40,040 bases of DNA, taken from positions 1-40,040 of the forward strand of contig JAGACB010000100.1 of assembly GCA_017614345.1 (NCBI GenBank). The letters are read 5' to 3'. The notes below the pieces were generated by a model. The model worked only from the letters and a program-made list of their open reading frames with translations, did not search any database and was not told the DNA's origin. The position numbers and the translations under genes were made by a program. Position 1 is the first letter of the stretch. Every line of letters starts with the position of its first letter. Positions 1-8,705 of this stretch are shown in pieces. Source of the DNA: Lachnospiraceae bacterium. Its GTDB lineage: Bacteria > Bacillota > Clostridia > Lachnospirales > Lachnospiraceae.

Positions 1-1029
1 GAGGGCGGGATCAATCACAATCTTCCTGCGGAGTTCGAGTCCTGGTTTAACGACCACATAGGCCTCAGGGATCCCATGATCCGGGCAAATGCCTCCATCC
101 GCATCCGCCTCTTCGGCGAAATGCCCCCCGGGGCCGACTATCGCTTAGGTCCCAACGGCGAGTTAAATTACGTGGGTCAGATCGTGATCCCCGAATACCA
201 GCACACCAATCTGCTGCCGGAGGAACAGATCCAAAGGATCTGCGATTCCTATACCGTGGTAAATGACTATCTTGAGCACCGCGGGATCCGCTTCTACTAC
301 ATGCAGAACTGGGACAAGCAGTCCATTTACCCGGAATATTTTCCCGACAGTGTGATCCAGTACGGTGATGTTTCCATGACCGACCAGGTGGTGGATGCTT
401 TAAAGACCCGGACTTCCGTTCCCGTGATCTCCACCAAGGAGGTGCTGATCGCCGGAAAGGAGCAGTACGAAACCTACAGCATCTGGGGCAACTCCACTCA
501 CTGGACCGACCGGGGTGCCTACCTCGGATATCGGCAGCTGATGGAGACCATCGCTCAGGATTACGAGGAGTTTTCAACGCAGAAGACTCAGAAAACCGAA
601 CCCATCAAAATCCTTTCGGAGGACGATTACATCATCACCGAAAAGGATCTGGGGGACACCCTCTTCGGCGGCATCCATGTGGAAAATATCTCCGAAGAAT
701 TTGTCCTGCGTGATCCGAAAGCCGTTTTGGAAAATGACCGTCTGACCCTTTACAAGGACTTGGATCCCCGCCAGAGCTATCATGTGAATTCCGAGGCCGG
801 CAATGATCTGAAGCTCCTCATCATCGGCGACAGCTACATTGAGATGTTCCTCATCGACGACATCAGCGAAAGCTTCTCCGAGACCATCCAGCTCTGGTCC
901 GTAACCATGTTCGACCTGAAGAAGATCGTGGACGAATACGAACCGGACATTGTCCTCTACGAACGTGCAGAGAGGGAACCCGGCTTCGATGATGTGATCC
1001 GCGCTGCAGACAGCATCCGGGAAGAGTAG
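1..1029 (+). CDS. DHHW/AlgJ-like SGNH family protein, 5' truncated
   Basis: The reading frame is open from base 1, so the N-terminus lies outside the window; 342 residues are visible. The fragment begins with a FNDHIGLRD segment (visible residues 16-24), typical of DHHW and AlgJ/AlgX-like proteins that modify exopolysaccharide, often as O-acetyltransferase partners of MBOAT proteins. A serine-nucleophile block GDSY is at about residues 276-279, and a THW block with its histidine at residue 167. In the family the histidine sits in a D-x-H motif; here the position of the aspartate is a serine (S165), so activity may be altered. The likely location is cell-surface or extracytoplasmic. A hairpin terminator follows directly. 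The family call is fairly safe; the substrate is unknown. Confidence 0.75.
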   Translation, partial: EGGINHNLPAEFESWFNDHIGLRDPMIRANASIRIRLFGEMPPGADYRLGPNGELNYVGQIVIPEYQHTNLLPEEQIQRICDSYTVVNDYLEHRGIRFYYMQNWDKQSIYPEYFPDSVIQYGDVSMTDQVVDALKTRTSVPVISTKEVLIAGKEQYETYSIWGNSTHWTDRGAYLGYRQLMETIAQDYEEFSTQKTQKTEPIKILSEDDYIITEKDLGDTLFGGIHVENISEEFVLRDPKAVLENDRLTLYKDLDPRQSYHVNSEAGNDLKLLIIGDSYIEMFLIDDISESFSETIQLWSVTMFDLKKIVDEYEPDIVLYERAEREPGFDDVIRAADSIREE

Positions 1030-1070
1030 TATTGCGGAAACATTTTCCGAATGATTGATATTTTCCGAAA

Positions 1071-1115
1071 AAAACCCTTGAGAACACATACCTCGGTATG
1101 CGCCTCAAGGGTTTT
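1071..1115. terminator. Bidirectional Rho-independent terminator
   Basis: A perfect 12-bp stem pairs 1071-1082 (AAAACCCTTGAG) with 1104-1115 (CTCAAGGGTTTT); the loop contains a smaller CATACC/GGTATG hairpin. It has A-runs on the left and T-runs on the right and lies between convergent genes ending at 1029 and 1146, so it can serve both. Confidence 0.85.
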
Positions 1116-1145
1116 CATTTACTTATTTATTTCTCTGTTCATTTC

Positions 1146-3557
1146 TCACACTCTGCGAGCACGGCCCTTGCCGATCACAAGTCCGAGACCTGCCAGCATC
1201 ATTGCAGATACAAGGATCATCACTGCTGTCATGGTGTTGGTTCCGGTTGCGGGAGCACCGGTTCCTGCACCGGCAACTGCCTTCCACATTGCACGGAAAT
1301 TATGGTCACCGGAAACGGTGTAGGGATCACCGGCCTTGTAGCTGGAGCCTCTCCAGTAGTCGAATTCGAAGCCTTCCTTTTCAGGCAAAGGCATGATGAT
1401 GGTGGAGCCTTCCTCTGCATCAAGAACCACAGAACCGCTCTGGCCGTTTAAGGTACCGCCGCCCAGGTTCAGGGTCATCTTGCAGATCTTTGCCCACTTC
1501 GGATAGATCGTTGTATCACCTTCTGCAGGCTGATCAAAATCAAATTCCTTTGTGCAGTCTTCATCTGCAAACCAGCCCTTGAAGACATAGCCGTCCTTTG
1601 TGGGATCTGCAGGCTTCTCGATCTTTTCACCTTCCACAACGGTCTTTTCACCATCCTGACCGTCAACCTTTACGGTGAAGACTTCCGCCCACTTCGCATA
1701 AACCTTTGTATCGGCAGTGATTGCAGAATCAAAGTCAAATTCCTTTGTGCAGTCTTCATCTGCAAACCAGCCCTTGAAGACATAGCCCTCTGCGGCAGGA
1801 TCGGCAGGCTTTTCCGCCTTATTGCCTTCCTCCACGATCTGATCTGCAGGCTGTGTGCCCCGGCCGTTCATTACAAAAACAACATCGAAAAGCTCCGCCC
1901 ACTTCGCATAGATCGTTACTTCATTGCTCTCGATAGGAGCATCAAAGTCAAATTCCTTTGTGCAGTCTTCATCAGCAAACCAGCCCTTGAAAACATAGCC
2001 CTCTGCTTCCGGATCTTCCGGCTTTTGGATCTTATCCCCGTACTGAACGTTCTGTGCTTCGGGAGCGGTTCCGACCTCATCCGTATCAAAGGAAACGGTG
2101 CAAGGGTGTTCAAAAACAACATGAACCGCAAAGGTCTCCTGATCAGCCTCATAGATCAGGTTATGGTCGATCACACCATCCTCCGGAGTAACCAGTACCA
2201 AAGAAGGATCCACGATGATCTTATGAACGCATTCGCCATTATCATCCTTCACCACGCCGGTAACTCCCATTGCATAATTATATTCATCCGGCTCCGTTGC
2301 AATACATTCCACACGACGAACCTTATTTCCGATCACGATGTCCGAATCGCCGTAAACAGCGCTCCACCGGCTTTCGGCATAAAGAGATCCACCTTCGATA
2401 TACAGGTCCGATCCCATGAAATTCTGATGTGAATCGAGAACGATAGCGTGGTAATCGGTGATAACGGAAAACTCTCCGTCTAAAGACAGGGTTCCCTGAT
2501 ATACTCCGATACCGTATGTCACATTAGGGGAATTGATCTCACAGCTTCCCTTAATGGTAAGATCCATATTGACTGCATAGATCGTAGCGGTTGATTCTTT
2601 AGTAATCTCATAAAACCCATCAATCACCGGATCTTTCAGGGTGAGTACATTGGTATCGAAGTCAAATTTGGCTTTGCCGCCGTCTTCGAGAATATCATCC
2701 TTATTTTCCTCTGTTACCTGAATTCCTCCGACCCACAGTTCGGAAACACGCTCCAGAACAAAATGATCTACCTCAACGGCCTTTCCTTCATCGCCTTCAA
2801 TAACGACAACATTTCCGCCTATGATCTGAGCATCCTCGGGATCTTTCACGGTCAAATGAGACTCCGCACGAATGGTACCGTTTCCGATCGCCTCGGTGCC
2901 GCCCTTAACTTCCACCCGGCTCAGCCGATCGGTGAAATAGGTTTGTGAATAGGTACCCTGCTCCTCCCGGTCAATGCTGATCCCATAGGTTCCGCCTTCT
3001 GCATAGAAGGAAGCCTCCTCAGCCTGGCCGGAAACCGGATTGTAGTGATTGTCATTAATATGGAGCCAGCTGTACAGGGAATAAACACCGATCTCTTCCC
3101 CGATGAAAGAATAGTCGCCGTAGATCCAGCAGCCTTCCGGTACATATAATCCGTAATCTGCCTCAGCCAAGTCCATATGATAGCATCCGTAAATGGAAGG
3201 ACACCCATTGTCGCAATCATAATAGATCTTGCAGTCGGTATCATCGTCGATCTGATGAACGCCTTCAATCGTGGGATTATCCAGGATCAGAGAAAAGTTC
3301 CGGATCTCGCCGGTCTCTTTATCGATCTTCGGGATCAGTTTTGCTTTTCCGTCTCCGAAGATATCATCCTGATTTTCGGAAGTGACCTGTGTAGATCCGA
3401 GCCACACATCATACTTCACTACTTCCTGCTCCGGCTCGGGGTCTGCCGAAACCGTGTTCCCGAGGCCGAACGCCGGAACTGCTGCCGCTGCCAGCACAAC
3501 CGCTGCAGTTGCAAGCCCGCCGAACAACTTCAGGGCTGTGTTTTTCATTTTCCTCAT
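1146..3557 (-). CDS. Surface protein with InlB-type (Listeria-Bacteroides) repeats
   Basis: An 803-residue protein. The ATG at 3557 is chosen because AAGGAGG lies 6 nt upstream; a longer frame to 3608 adds only a basic stretch. A signal peptide spans about residues 1-38 (MRKMKNTALK, a hydrophobic core, then AFG or VSA). The middle is a beta-rich region with two 'DVWLGSTQVTSEN'/'ELWVGGIQVTEEN' type segments. Residues about 490-760 carry four InlB/Flg_new-type repeats, three of them sharing the block GYVFKGWFADEDCTKEFDFD. The C-terminus has GAPATG, a hydrophobic stretch and the tail GKGRARRV, which resembles a cell-wall sorting signal without a canonical LPXTG. It is therefore probably exported and held at the cell wall or membrane, as an adhesin or matrix protein. 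The ligand is unknown. Confidence 0.8.
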   Translation of the reverse strand: MRKMKNTALKLFGGLATAAVVLAAAAVPAFGLGNTVSADPEPEQEVVKYDVWLGSTQVTSENQDDIFGDGKAKLIPKIDKETGEIRNFSLILDNPTIEGVHQIDDDTDCKIYYDCDNGCPSIYGCYHMDLAEADYGLYVPEGCWIYGDYSFIGEEIGVYSLYSWLHINDNHYNPVSGQAEEASFYAEGGTYGISIDREEQGTYSQTYFTDRLSRVEVKGGTEAIGNGTIRAESHLTVKDPEDAQIIGGNVVVIEGDEGKAVEVDHFVLERVSELWVGGIQVTEENKDDILEDGGKAKFDFDTNVLTLKDPVIDGFYEITKESTATIYAVNMDLTIKGSCEINSPNVTYGIGVYQGTLSLDGEFSVITDYHAIVLDSHQNFMGSDLYIEGGSLYAESRWSAVYGDSDIVIGNKVRRVECIATEPDEYNYAMGVTGVVKDDNGECVHKIIVDPSLVLVTPEDGVIDHNLIYEADQETFAVHVVFEHPCTVSFDTDEVGTAPEAQNVQYGDKIQKPEDPEAEGYVFKGWFADEDCTKEFDFDAPIESNEVTIYAKWAELFDVVFVMNGRGTQPADQIVEEGNKAEKPADPAAEGYVFKGWFADEDCTKEFDFDSAITADTKVYAKWAEVFTVKVDGQDGEKTVVEGEKIEKPADPTKDGYVFKGWFADEDCTKEFDFDQPAEGDTTIYPKWAKICKMTLNLGGGTLNGQSGSVVLDAEEGSTIIMPLPEKEGFEFDYWRGSSYKAGDPYTVSGDHNFRAMWKAVAGAGTGAPATGTNTMTAVMILVSAMMLAGLGLVIGKGRARRV
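1540..2000 (-). repeat. Three near-identical 53-bp in-gene repeats
   Basis: Copies lie at 1540-1592, 1735-1787 and 1948-2000. The first two are identical over 53 bp and the third differs at two bases. They encode the conserved FKGWFADEDCTKEFDFD part of the surface-protein repeats. The DNA identity is higher than the flanking repeat sequence, which suggests recent duplication or gene conversion. Confidence 0.85.
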
Positions 3558-3616
3558 TTTTCTCCTCCTTTTTTTCTTACAAGGCCGGTCAGGGCCGAAG
3601 GTAAACATACTCCTTC

Positions 3617-3645
3617 ATTTTAGCACTATCAAGGAGAATAGGCAA
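3617..3645 (-). promoter_or_regulatory. Promoter of the surface protein gene
   Basis: Reading the minus strand, TTGCCT (3645-3640), a 17-bp spacer and TAAAAT (3622-3617) form a sigma-A-like promoter about 60 bp upstream of the chosen start at 3557. Confidence 0.55.
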
Positions 3646-3658
3646 GAAAGACTGTTCA

Positions 3659-4432
3659 TTATCCTTTTAATTGACTATTTTTCTCAATGTAAATTTCGTC
3701 AAAAACATCAAGAATATCGTTTTTCGAAATCCTGATCCCAATTGCAGCAGTATCAAAACTATGTTCCCTTACAATGCTGACAAACTTCTTGATATCTCGA
3801 TACACTTCTCCGGGAACCGAAATAGTTTTCTCAGGATCCAGCAACTGAAATAGTCTGAAAACATCCTGACGATGTTTTCGAAGATCGCGGTCGTTCACAT
3901 GAATTCCTTCTGCTTTTTGTTTCGATAAATCCAACCATGCTTTCATTTTCATTGGAATCAAGTGTTCGGCGTCGAGAACCGAGAGGTCATCAACCATTGT
4001 TCGTCCGTCAAGCAATAATTCATAGTATGCTTCGTTGAGAAGGATTGCTGAAAGGCTGGAAGCCTCATCGTCAATGTGTAACGGGATCAAATGCCCCGGG
4101 TACTGAAGCTCTACATCTCCTCCCGGTCTGGCAAATAATTCTATCATAATCGGAAACGAAGGATTCTTCGGATTCACAAATCTGTAGAACTCGCACTTTC
4201 CATCATTTCTTTGCCTCGCTTCATATCCCCCTTCATCGATAAACTTCCAAAACTGATGATTGAACTCTGTGGTTAATGCCTCTACAATCAGAACCATATC
4301 GATATCTCTGGTGGGACGGAATGTATCCCCGATACTATGAAACAAAGAATCGCAAGCCATTCCCCCGATCAAAATATATTGATCTCCATATTCTTTGAAA
4401 TGTTTTTTAAACTCTTCTAATCCTAATGCCAA
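3659..4432 (-). CDS. AbiEii-like nucleotidyltransferase toxin
   Basis: A 257-residue protein with the nucleotidyltransferase signature LIGGMACDSLFH ... RPTRDIDMVL at residues about 21-48 (GG followed by D-x-D), as in AbiEii/AbiGii and related DNA polymerase beta-like toxins. An acidic 'IMIELFARP' strand at about 95-103 could supply the third acidic residue. The start codon is TTG (4432-4430): it lies immediately after the TAA of the upstream gene and has AAGGAG 5 nt upstream (4443-4438), inside the end of that gene, so translation is probably coupled. The partner upstream looks like a winged-helix antitoxin. Known AbiE-type toxins modify tRNA ends or other substrates and give abortive phage defence; that role here is inference from family and gene order. 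Confidence 0.75.
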   Translation of the reverse strand: MALGLEEFKKHFKEYGDQYILIGGMACDSLFHSIGDTFRPTRDIDMVLIVEALTTEFNHQFWKFIDEGGYEARQRNDGKCEFYRFVNPKNPSFPIMIELFARPGGDVELQYPGHLIPLHIDDEASSLSAILLNEAYYELLLDGRTMVDDLSVLDAEHLIPMKMKAWLDLSKQKAEGIHVNDRDLRKHRQDVFRLFQLLDPEKTISVPGEVYRDIKKFVSIVREHSFDTAAIGIRISKNDILDVFDEIYIEKNSQLKG

Positions 4433-5407
4433 TTACGCTCCTTCCAATCCGTACTTCTCACGGATTACATCCAGTTCTTTTTGTATTCTTTCATCCTCTT
4501 CACTTTTCAGTTCGAGTATAAGGGAAATATCATCCACTGAATACTGTGCGGAAAGCAACTTAGGATCATATTTCCATACTTCTACGATCTCTCCTCCGAA
4601 ATCACAGAATGTTTGCTCATCAACCAACAGACCGGGATCGATCATTTTCAAGTCCTCCCCTGTGATCGCATATCCGGCATCCTGATCCAATACTGCGATC
4701 ATAGTCTTTTCGGAAAGCGCTTTGAGCCCGCAGATCTTTCCGGAAAATCCTTCCGGAATCCGACTCACATATACCTTTTTCCGAATCGGAGAATCCATAT
4801 GTGCAAAGGCATCCTTAAGTGCCCGAAGTCTATCATCCAGAAAAATGAAATTCGCGGTACCTTCCTCATATACCGAAATCAGCTTCAATTCCCGTAGCTG
4901 CCGAACTGCCCTCGAACAGGTCATCTTATTCATCTGAAGTTCTTTTGCGAGTTGAGTCTGAGTGACCCTTTTACATTGACCGTCATCATGGTAAAACAAG
5001 TAAAGAAAAATCACTTGTGCATTTGCGGACAAGATGAAAGATTCCTTCGGAGGATTACTGATCCGTTCATCAAAGTAGCAACCCCAACCCGGAATAAAAA
5101 TCTGACCTGATCCGGAAACAAAGGAAATTCCCTCCTCGATCAGATTGGTTCGCCGCATCGCAGACAACTTATCAATTCCCAAAACAACCGGTTCTCCACA
5201 GATGTCCCTGATGATCGCAAGATGTTTCTTTAATCCGGAAAGAGTATACTTTTCATCCTTGGGTCTGACAAGAATACAACTCATCCGGTCCAGTGTAATT
5301 CTAGACACAGCATACCCATATAAAATGAATATCGGAGTACCGGAAGGAAAATGGTATTCCTCTTCATTTACTGCTTTTCCAAAAACCTTTTCTATTACTT
5401 CCATCAT
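4433..5407 (-). CDS. Winged-helix (MarR-like) putative antitoxin of the AbiE-like pair
   Basis: A 324-residue protein. Residues about 135-195 look like a winged helix-turn-helix (TQTQLAKELQMNKMTCSRAVRQLRELKLI). The long N-terminal part (about 1-125) and C-terminal part (about 205-324) have no motif I recognise. The start is ATG 5407, with GGAGG at 5421-5417, 9 nt upstream. The stop codon abuts the TTG of the nucleotidyltransferase, a layout like AbiEi/AbiEii pairs in which the antitoxin also represses its own promoter. The promoter upstream sits in nested inverted repeats, which supports autoregulation. An ordinary MarR-type regulator is the alternative. Confidence 0.65.
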   Translation of the reverse strand: MMEVIEKVFGKAVNEEEYHFPSGTPIFILYGYAVSRITLDRMSCILVRPKDEKYTLSGLKKHLAIIRDICGEPVVLGIDKLSAMRRTNLIEEGISFVSGSGQIFIPGWGCYFDERISNPPKESFILSANAQVIFLYLFYHDDGQCKRVTQTQLAKELQMNKMTCSRAVRQLRELKLISVYEEGTANFIFLDDRLRALKDAFAHMDSPIRKKVYVSRIPEGFSGKICGLKALSEKTMIAVLDQDAGYAITGEDLKMIDPGLLVDEQTFCDFGGEIVEVWKYDPKLLSAQYSVDDISLILELKSEEDERIQKELDVIREKYGLEGA

Positions 5408-5487
5408 TTTACATCACCTCCGGAGATACATTTGTCGTCCTTATCACGGATTACTCCTGATCAAACCAAATCATTTGGGTCCTCATC

Positions 5488-5545
5488 GTAACACTATATT
5501 TTCATTGTAACATTCCCTTTGTTACAATGCAACACAAAATGTTAC
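5488..5545 (-). promoter_or_regulatory. Toxin-antitoxin promoter overlapped by nested operator repeats
   Basis: On the minus strand TTGCAT (5532-5527), 17 bp, then TACAAT (5509-5504) preceded by TG (extended -10). A perfect 9-bp inverted repeat, CATTGTAAC (5503-5511) and GTTACAATG (5521-5529), covers the -10 and the -35 edge. An outer pair of GTAAC (5488-5492) and GTTAC (5541-5545) is centred on nearly the same point. This is the layout expected of an autorepressed operon. Confidence 0.65.
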
Positions 5546-5565
5546 AAGCGCCATTTTCCTATGAT

Positions 5566-5592
5566 AAAGATTTGAAATCCTCTCAAATTTTT
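5566..5592 (-). terminator. Weak hairpin after comF
   Basis: An 11-bp A/T-rich stem (5566-5575 with 5583-5592, one G-U pair) follows the comF stop on the minus strand and is succeeded by a short T-rich tail. A weak terminator candidate only. Confidence 0.3.
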
Positions 5593-5616
5593 CCGACCTG
5601 CCCAAATCTCCCATCC

Positions 5617-6405
5617 TCAGTTCCTCGGCTGAGTCATGGGTGTATCACCGGAAGCCGCAATTCCGATGGCAACAAAGTATACCTGCTCGATCCCCGCGGC
5701 TATGAGGACACGGGCGCAGGATTCCACCGTACTGCCGGTGGTGAAAACATCGTCCACCAAAACCACCCGCCTTAAGCCGCTCACATCTCCTTTGCAGGCA
5801 AATGCTCCCCGGAGATTCCGGAGGCGTTCCAGGGGATCCAGCTTCTTCTGCGCCGTGGTCTGTTTCGTCCGGATCAGGATGTGTTCCTCCACGGGTAAGT
5901 CCAGCTCCCGTCCCATGACTCTTGCGATCAGCGCAGCCTGATTATAGCCGCGAAGATTTTTTCTGAGGGCATGAACCGGGACGGGAATGAGTACATCTGC
6001 CTTCCAGACTTCACGGATCAGCTCTGCCGACCGCTTTGCCGCTGCCCTTCCGTAAAACTCCGCATACTCCCTGCGGTTCTTGTACTTTAACTCCAAAAGA
6101 CCGTCCTGAACCTCGGCGTAGGGATAGAGACAGATCCCCTGCTCAAAGGAGGCCGATGCGTCCCACCCCCGGTTTTTGCACTCTCCGCAGTAAAAGTCCC
6201 CCGGGGAGGAGACCGGTCTTCCGCACCGGATGCACACAGGTCCCGTGATCTCCTTCAGTCCCTTCAAACAAAGAGGGCAGGCCTTCTCGGAAGTCTCTCT
6301 TCCGTCACTCGGCCTGCCGCACACAGGGCACGTTTCCGGAAAGAAGAGATTTAAGAACACCTCTCCTTCTTCCCGAAACGCCCTTTTCCAGTCTTTATCA
6401 ACCAT
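5617..6405 (-). CDS. comF: ComF family phosphoribosyltransferase-like protein
   Basis: A 262-residue protein of normal ComF length. The N-terminal third has paired CxxC zinc-binding motifs (CPVC, CPLC, CIRC, CGEC at about residues 26-75). The C-terminal phosphoribosyltransferase fold has the PRPP-binding motif VVLVDDVFTTGST at about residues 214-226. ComF is needed in competent Gram-positive bacteria for uptake or handling of transforming DNA. The start is the ATG at 6405, which shares its A with the TAA stop of recD2 (TAATG), so translation is coupled; an in-frame upstream extension lies within recD2 and is not used here. Third gene of mreB-recD2-comF. Confidence 0.9.
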   Translation of the reverse strand: MVDKDWKRAFREEGEVFLNLFFPETCPVCGRPSDGRETSEKACPLCLKGLKEITGPVCIRCGRPVSSPGDFYCGECKNRGWDASASFEQGICLYPYAEVQDGLLELKYKNRREYAEFYGRAAAKRSAELIREVWKADVLIPVPVHALRKNLRGYNQAALIARVMGRELDLPVEEHILIRTKQTTAQKKLDPLERLRNLRGAFACKGDVSGLRRVVLVDDVFTTGSTVESCARVLIAAGIEQVYFVAIGIAASGDTPMTQPRN

Positions 6406-8687
6406 TACAATCCTTCTCTCATAGAAGCCTTCAGCTCCTTCAGATCCCGGAGCTGCCACAAAAGGCCCGAATACCGCTTCTGCTCACTGACGTTTTCAAT
6501 CATCTGCAGGAAGCACTCGGGACTCCCCACCACTACCACACAGGTCTTGGCTCTGGTCACCGCGGTATAAAGAAGATTCCGGTTCATCAGCATCCTGGGA
6601 CCTCCGTTTAAAGGAAGGACCACTGCCGGATACTCACTTCCCTGGGACTTATGGATGGTCAGTGCATAAGCCAGATCCAGTTCATCCGTCTGGTCAAAGG
6701 GATAGCGTACCTCCCGGCTCTCATCAAAGAGCACCGTCACCTCATCCGTGATATGATTGATCCTCGTAATATAGCCGCAGTCGCCGTTAAAGACGCCCAT
6801 GCCGTGCTCCAGCTCCACGCCCCGGCTTCCGGTGATACTCCATTCCAGCTGATAATCGTTTCTGACCTGCATCACCCGGTCACCTTCCCGGAAGGTGATA
6901 TCACCTCTGGAAAGCTCCGCCTTCATGGGATCCTCGGGATTTAAGTACTGCTGCAGCACCTGATTTAAGTTCTGCACGCCGAAGGGCCCCTTCTTCATGG
7001 GAACCAGCACCTGGATCTCACGGATCAGATCCTCGATACTCTCCCCGGGAAATGATCTTGTCAGAAGCTCCGGCAGCTTGTCCCTGACCAGGGTAATGGT
7101 GGCACCCACCGTATGCTCCGGATCTCTTCTGATAAAGAAGAAATCACTGCTCTTTTTGACCACGTCCACCGGCCGTCCCGCCCGGATCGCATGGGCATTC
7201 ATTACAATATCGCTCTCCTCCGACTGTCGGAAGATCCGCTCAAGCTTCACAACCGGGAAGCATCCGCTTTCGATCACGTCCCGAAGCACATTTCCCGGAC
7301 CCACACTGGGCAGCTGATCGGCGTCTCCCACCAGGATCAGCCTGGTGCCCACGGAGATGGCCTTCACCAGAGCATTCATGAGACCGATATCGATCATGGA
7401 GGCCTCATCGATGATCACGGCGTCCGCCTCCAGCGGATTCTGCTCGTTTCTGCGGAAGGTCGCCCGGCCCTCCATGGACTCTTCGTCCCCGGGATCTCCG
7501 GCTCCCGCCAGCTCCAGCAGACGGTGGATGGTACTTGCTTCGTGCCCGGTGGCCTCCTTCATTCTCCTGGCAGCCCGTCCCGTAGGCGCCGCCAACAGCA
7601 CTTCCATTCCCTCCAGCTCAAACATCCGGATAATGGACTTGAGGGTTGTGGTCTTTCCGGTACCGGGACCTCCGGTGATGATCAGAAGACCGTGGGAAAA
7701 TGCAGATGACACCGCCTTCTTCTGGATCTCATCCAGCACGATGCCCTCTTCCTCTTCTACCTCGGCCATACGTTTTTCCAAAAGCTCCTGCTTTACATGG
7801 TCATGAACGTCCAGGTCCATGAGCCCCTTGGCCACATGGCTCTCCATCAGGTAGAACCGCTCGGTGAACACATACTTCCGGTCCTCCCGGCGCTTCATAA
7901 TAAGCCTCCGGCTGATCAGAAGCTCCCCCATGGCATGCTCCACCTGCTCCTCACTTACCCCAAGAACCTCGGCGGAAAGCCGGATCAGTTCCTCATAGGG
8001 CAGGCAGGTGTGTCCGTTCTGAGATGCCTGCTGCAGCGTATAGCGGATCCCGCAATTGATCCGGAATTCGCTGTCCACCCTGGCTCCGCTCTGAGACAAT
8101 GCAATCTCATCGGCGGTCTTAAAGCCGATGCCGTAGACCTCATCCGCCAGGCGGTAGGGGTTCTTTCTGAGAACGTCGTAGGTCTCCTGTCCGAAATGCT
8201 TGTAGATCTTCACAGCAAGGCCGGCAGTCACGCCGTACTTCTGCAGAAACATGGTCACCTCACGGATGTCCCGTTTCTCCAGGATCTCCCTTGAGATCTG
8301 CTGTGCCTTCCGCTCACTGATGCCCTTGACCTTGGCCAGCTCCTCGCACCGGCTCTCCAAGATGATAAAGGTCTGGTCCCCGAACCGGTCCACGATCTTT
8401 TTGGCCAGAGCCGGACCTATGCCCTTGATCACACCGGACGCCAGATAACGCTCTGCGGACTCACTGTCCGTAGGGCGCAGAAACTCCGTCTCGGTGACTT
8501 TGAACTGCCTTCCGTAGGCAGAATGGTCCACCCATTCACCGGTAACGCGAATATTCTCTCCTTCGGTGATTTCCGGTAAAATGCCAACAGCGGTGATTTC
8601 CACCGCTGTTTTAAGCAGAAACACCGTATAGCCGTTTTCAGCATTGCGAAAGATCACATGCTCCACATAGCCTTCGAAAGTTTCCAT
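6405..8687 (-). CDS. recD2: RecD-like ATP-dependent DNA helicase (RecD2)
   Basis: A 760-residue protein, full length for RecD2. The N-terminal OB-like segment is followed by helix-hairpin-helix repeats (about residues 70-190: GVIKGIGPALAKKI, VKGISERKAQQI). A Walker A GGPGTGKTT lies at about 339-347, Walker B-like VIIDEASMID at about 425-434, and the C-terminal superfamily 1 motif LAYALTIHKSQGSEYP near 680. RecD2 enzymes are 5'-3' helicases acting in repair and recombination without RecBC. AAAGGA precedes the start in the 18-bp gap after mreB. Its stop overlaps the comF start. Confidence 0.95.
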   Translation of the reverse strand: METFEGYVEHVIFRNAENGYTVFLLKTAVEITAVGILPEITEGENIRVTGEWVDHSAYGRQFKVTETEFLRPTDSESAERYLASGVIKGIGPALAKKIVDRFGDQTFIILESRCEELAKVKGISERKAQQISREILEKRDIREVTMFLQKYGVTAGLAVKIYKHFGQETYDVLRKNPYRLADEVYGIGFKTADEIALSQSGARVDSEFRINCGIRYTLQQASQNGHTCLPYEELIRLSAEVLGVSEEQVEHAMGELLISRRLIMKRREDRKYVFTERFYLMESHVAKGLMDLDVHDHVKQELLEKRMAEVEEEEGIVLDEIQKKAVSSAFSHGLLIITGGPGTGKTTTLKSIIRMFELEGMEVLLAAPTGRAARRMKEATGHEASTIHRLLELAGAGDPGDEESMEGRATFRRNEQNPLEADAVIIDEASMIDIGLMNALVKAISVGTRLILVGDADQLPSVGPGNVLRDVIESGCFPVVKLERIFRQSEESDIVMNAHAIRAGRPVDVVKKSSDFFFIRRDPEHTVGATITLVRDKLPELLTRSFPGESIEDLIREIQVLVPMKKGPFGVQNLNQVLQQYLNPEDPMKAELSRGDITFREGDRVMQVRNDYQLEWSITGSRGVELEHGMGVFNGDCGYITRINHITDEVTVLFDESREVRYPFDQTDELDLAYALTIHKSQGSEYPAVVLPLNGGPRMLMNRNLLYTAVTRAKTCVVVVGSPECFLQMIENVSEQKRYSGLLWQLRDLKELKASMREGL

Positions 8688-8705
8688 ATAATATTCCTTT
8701 ATTGT

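Noticed and set aside
1098..1451. Plus-strand open frames opposite the surface-protein gene
   Set aside because: They begin in the terminator and lie antisense to the C-terminal coding region; no ribosome binding site and no recognisable domain.
6405..6459. Longer comF start at 6459
   Set aside because: The extension lies inside recD2 and has no ribosome binding site; the ATG at 6405 is coupled to the recD2 stop and begins at the family's normal place.
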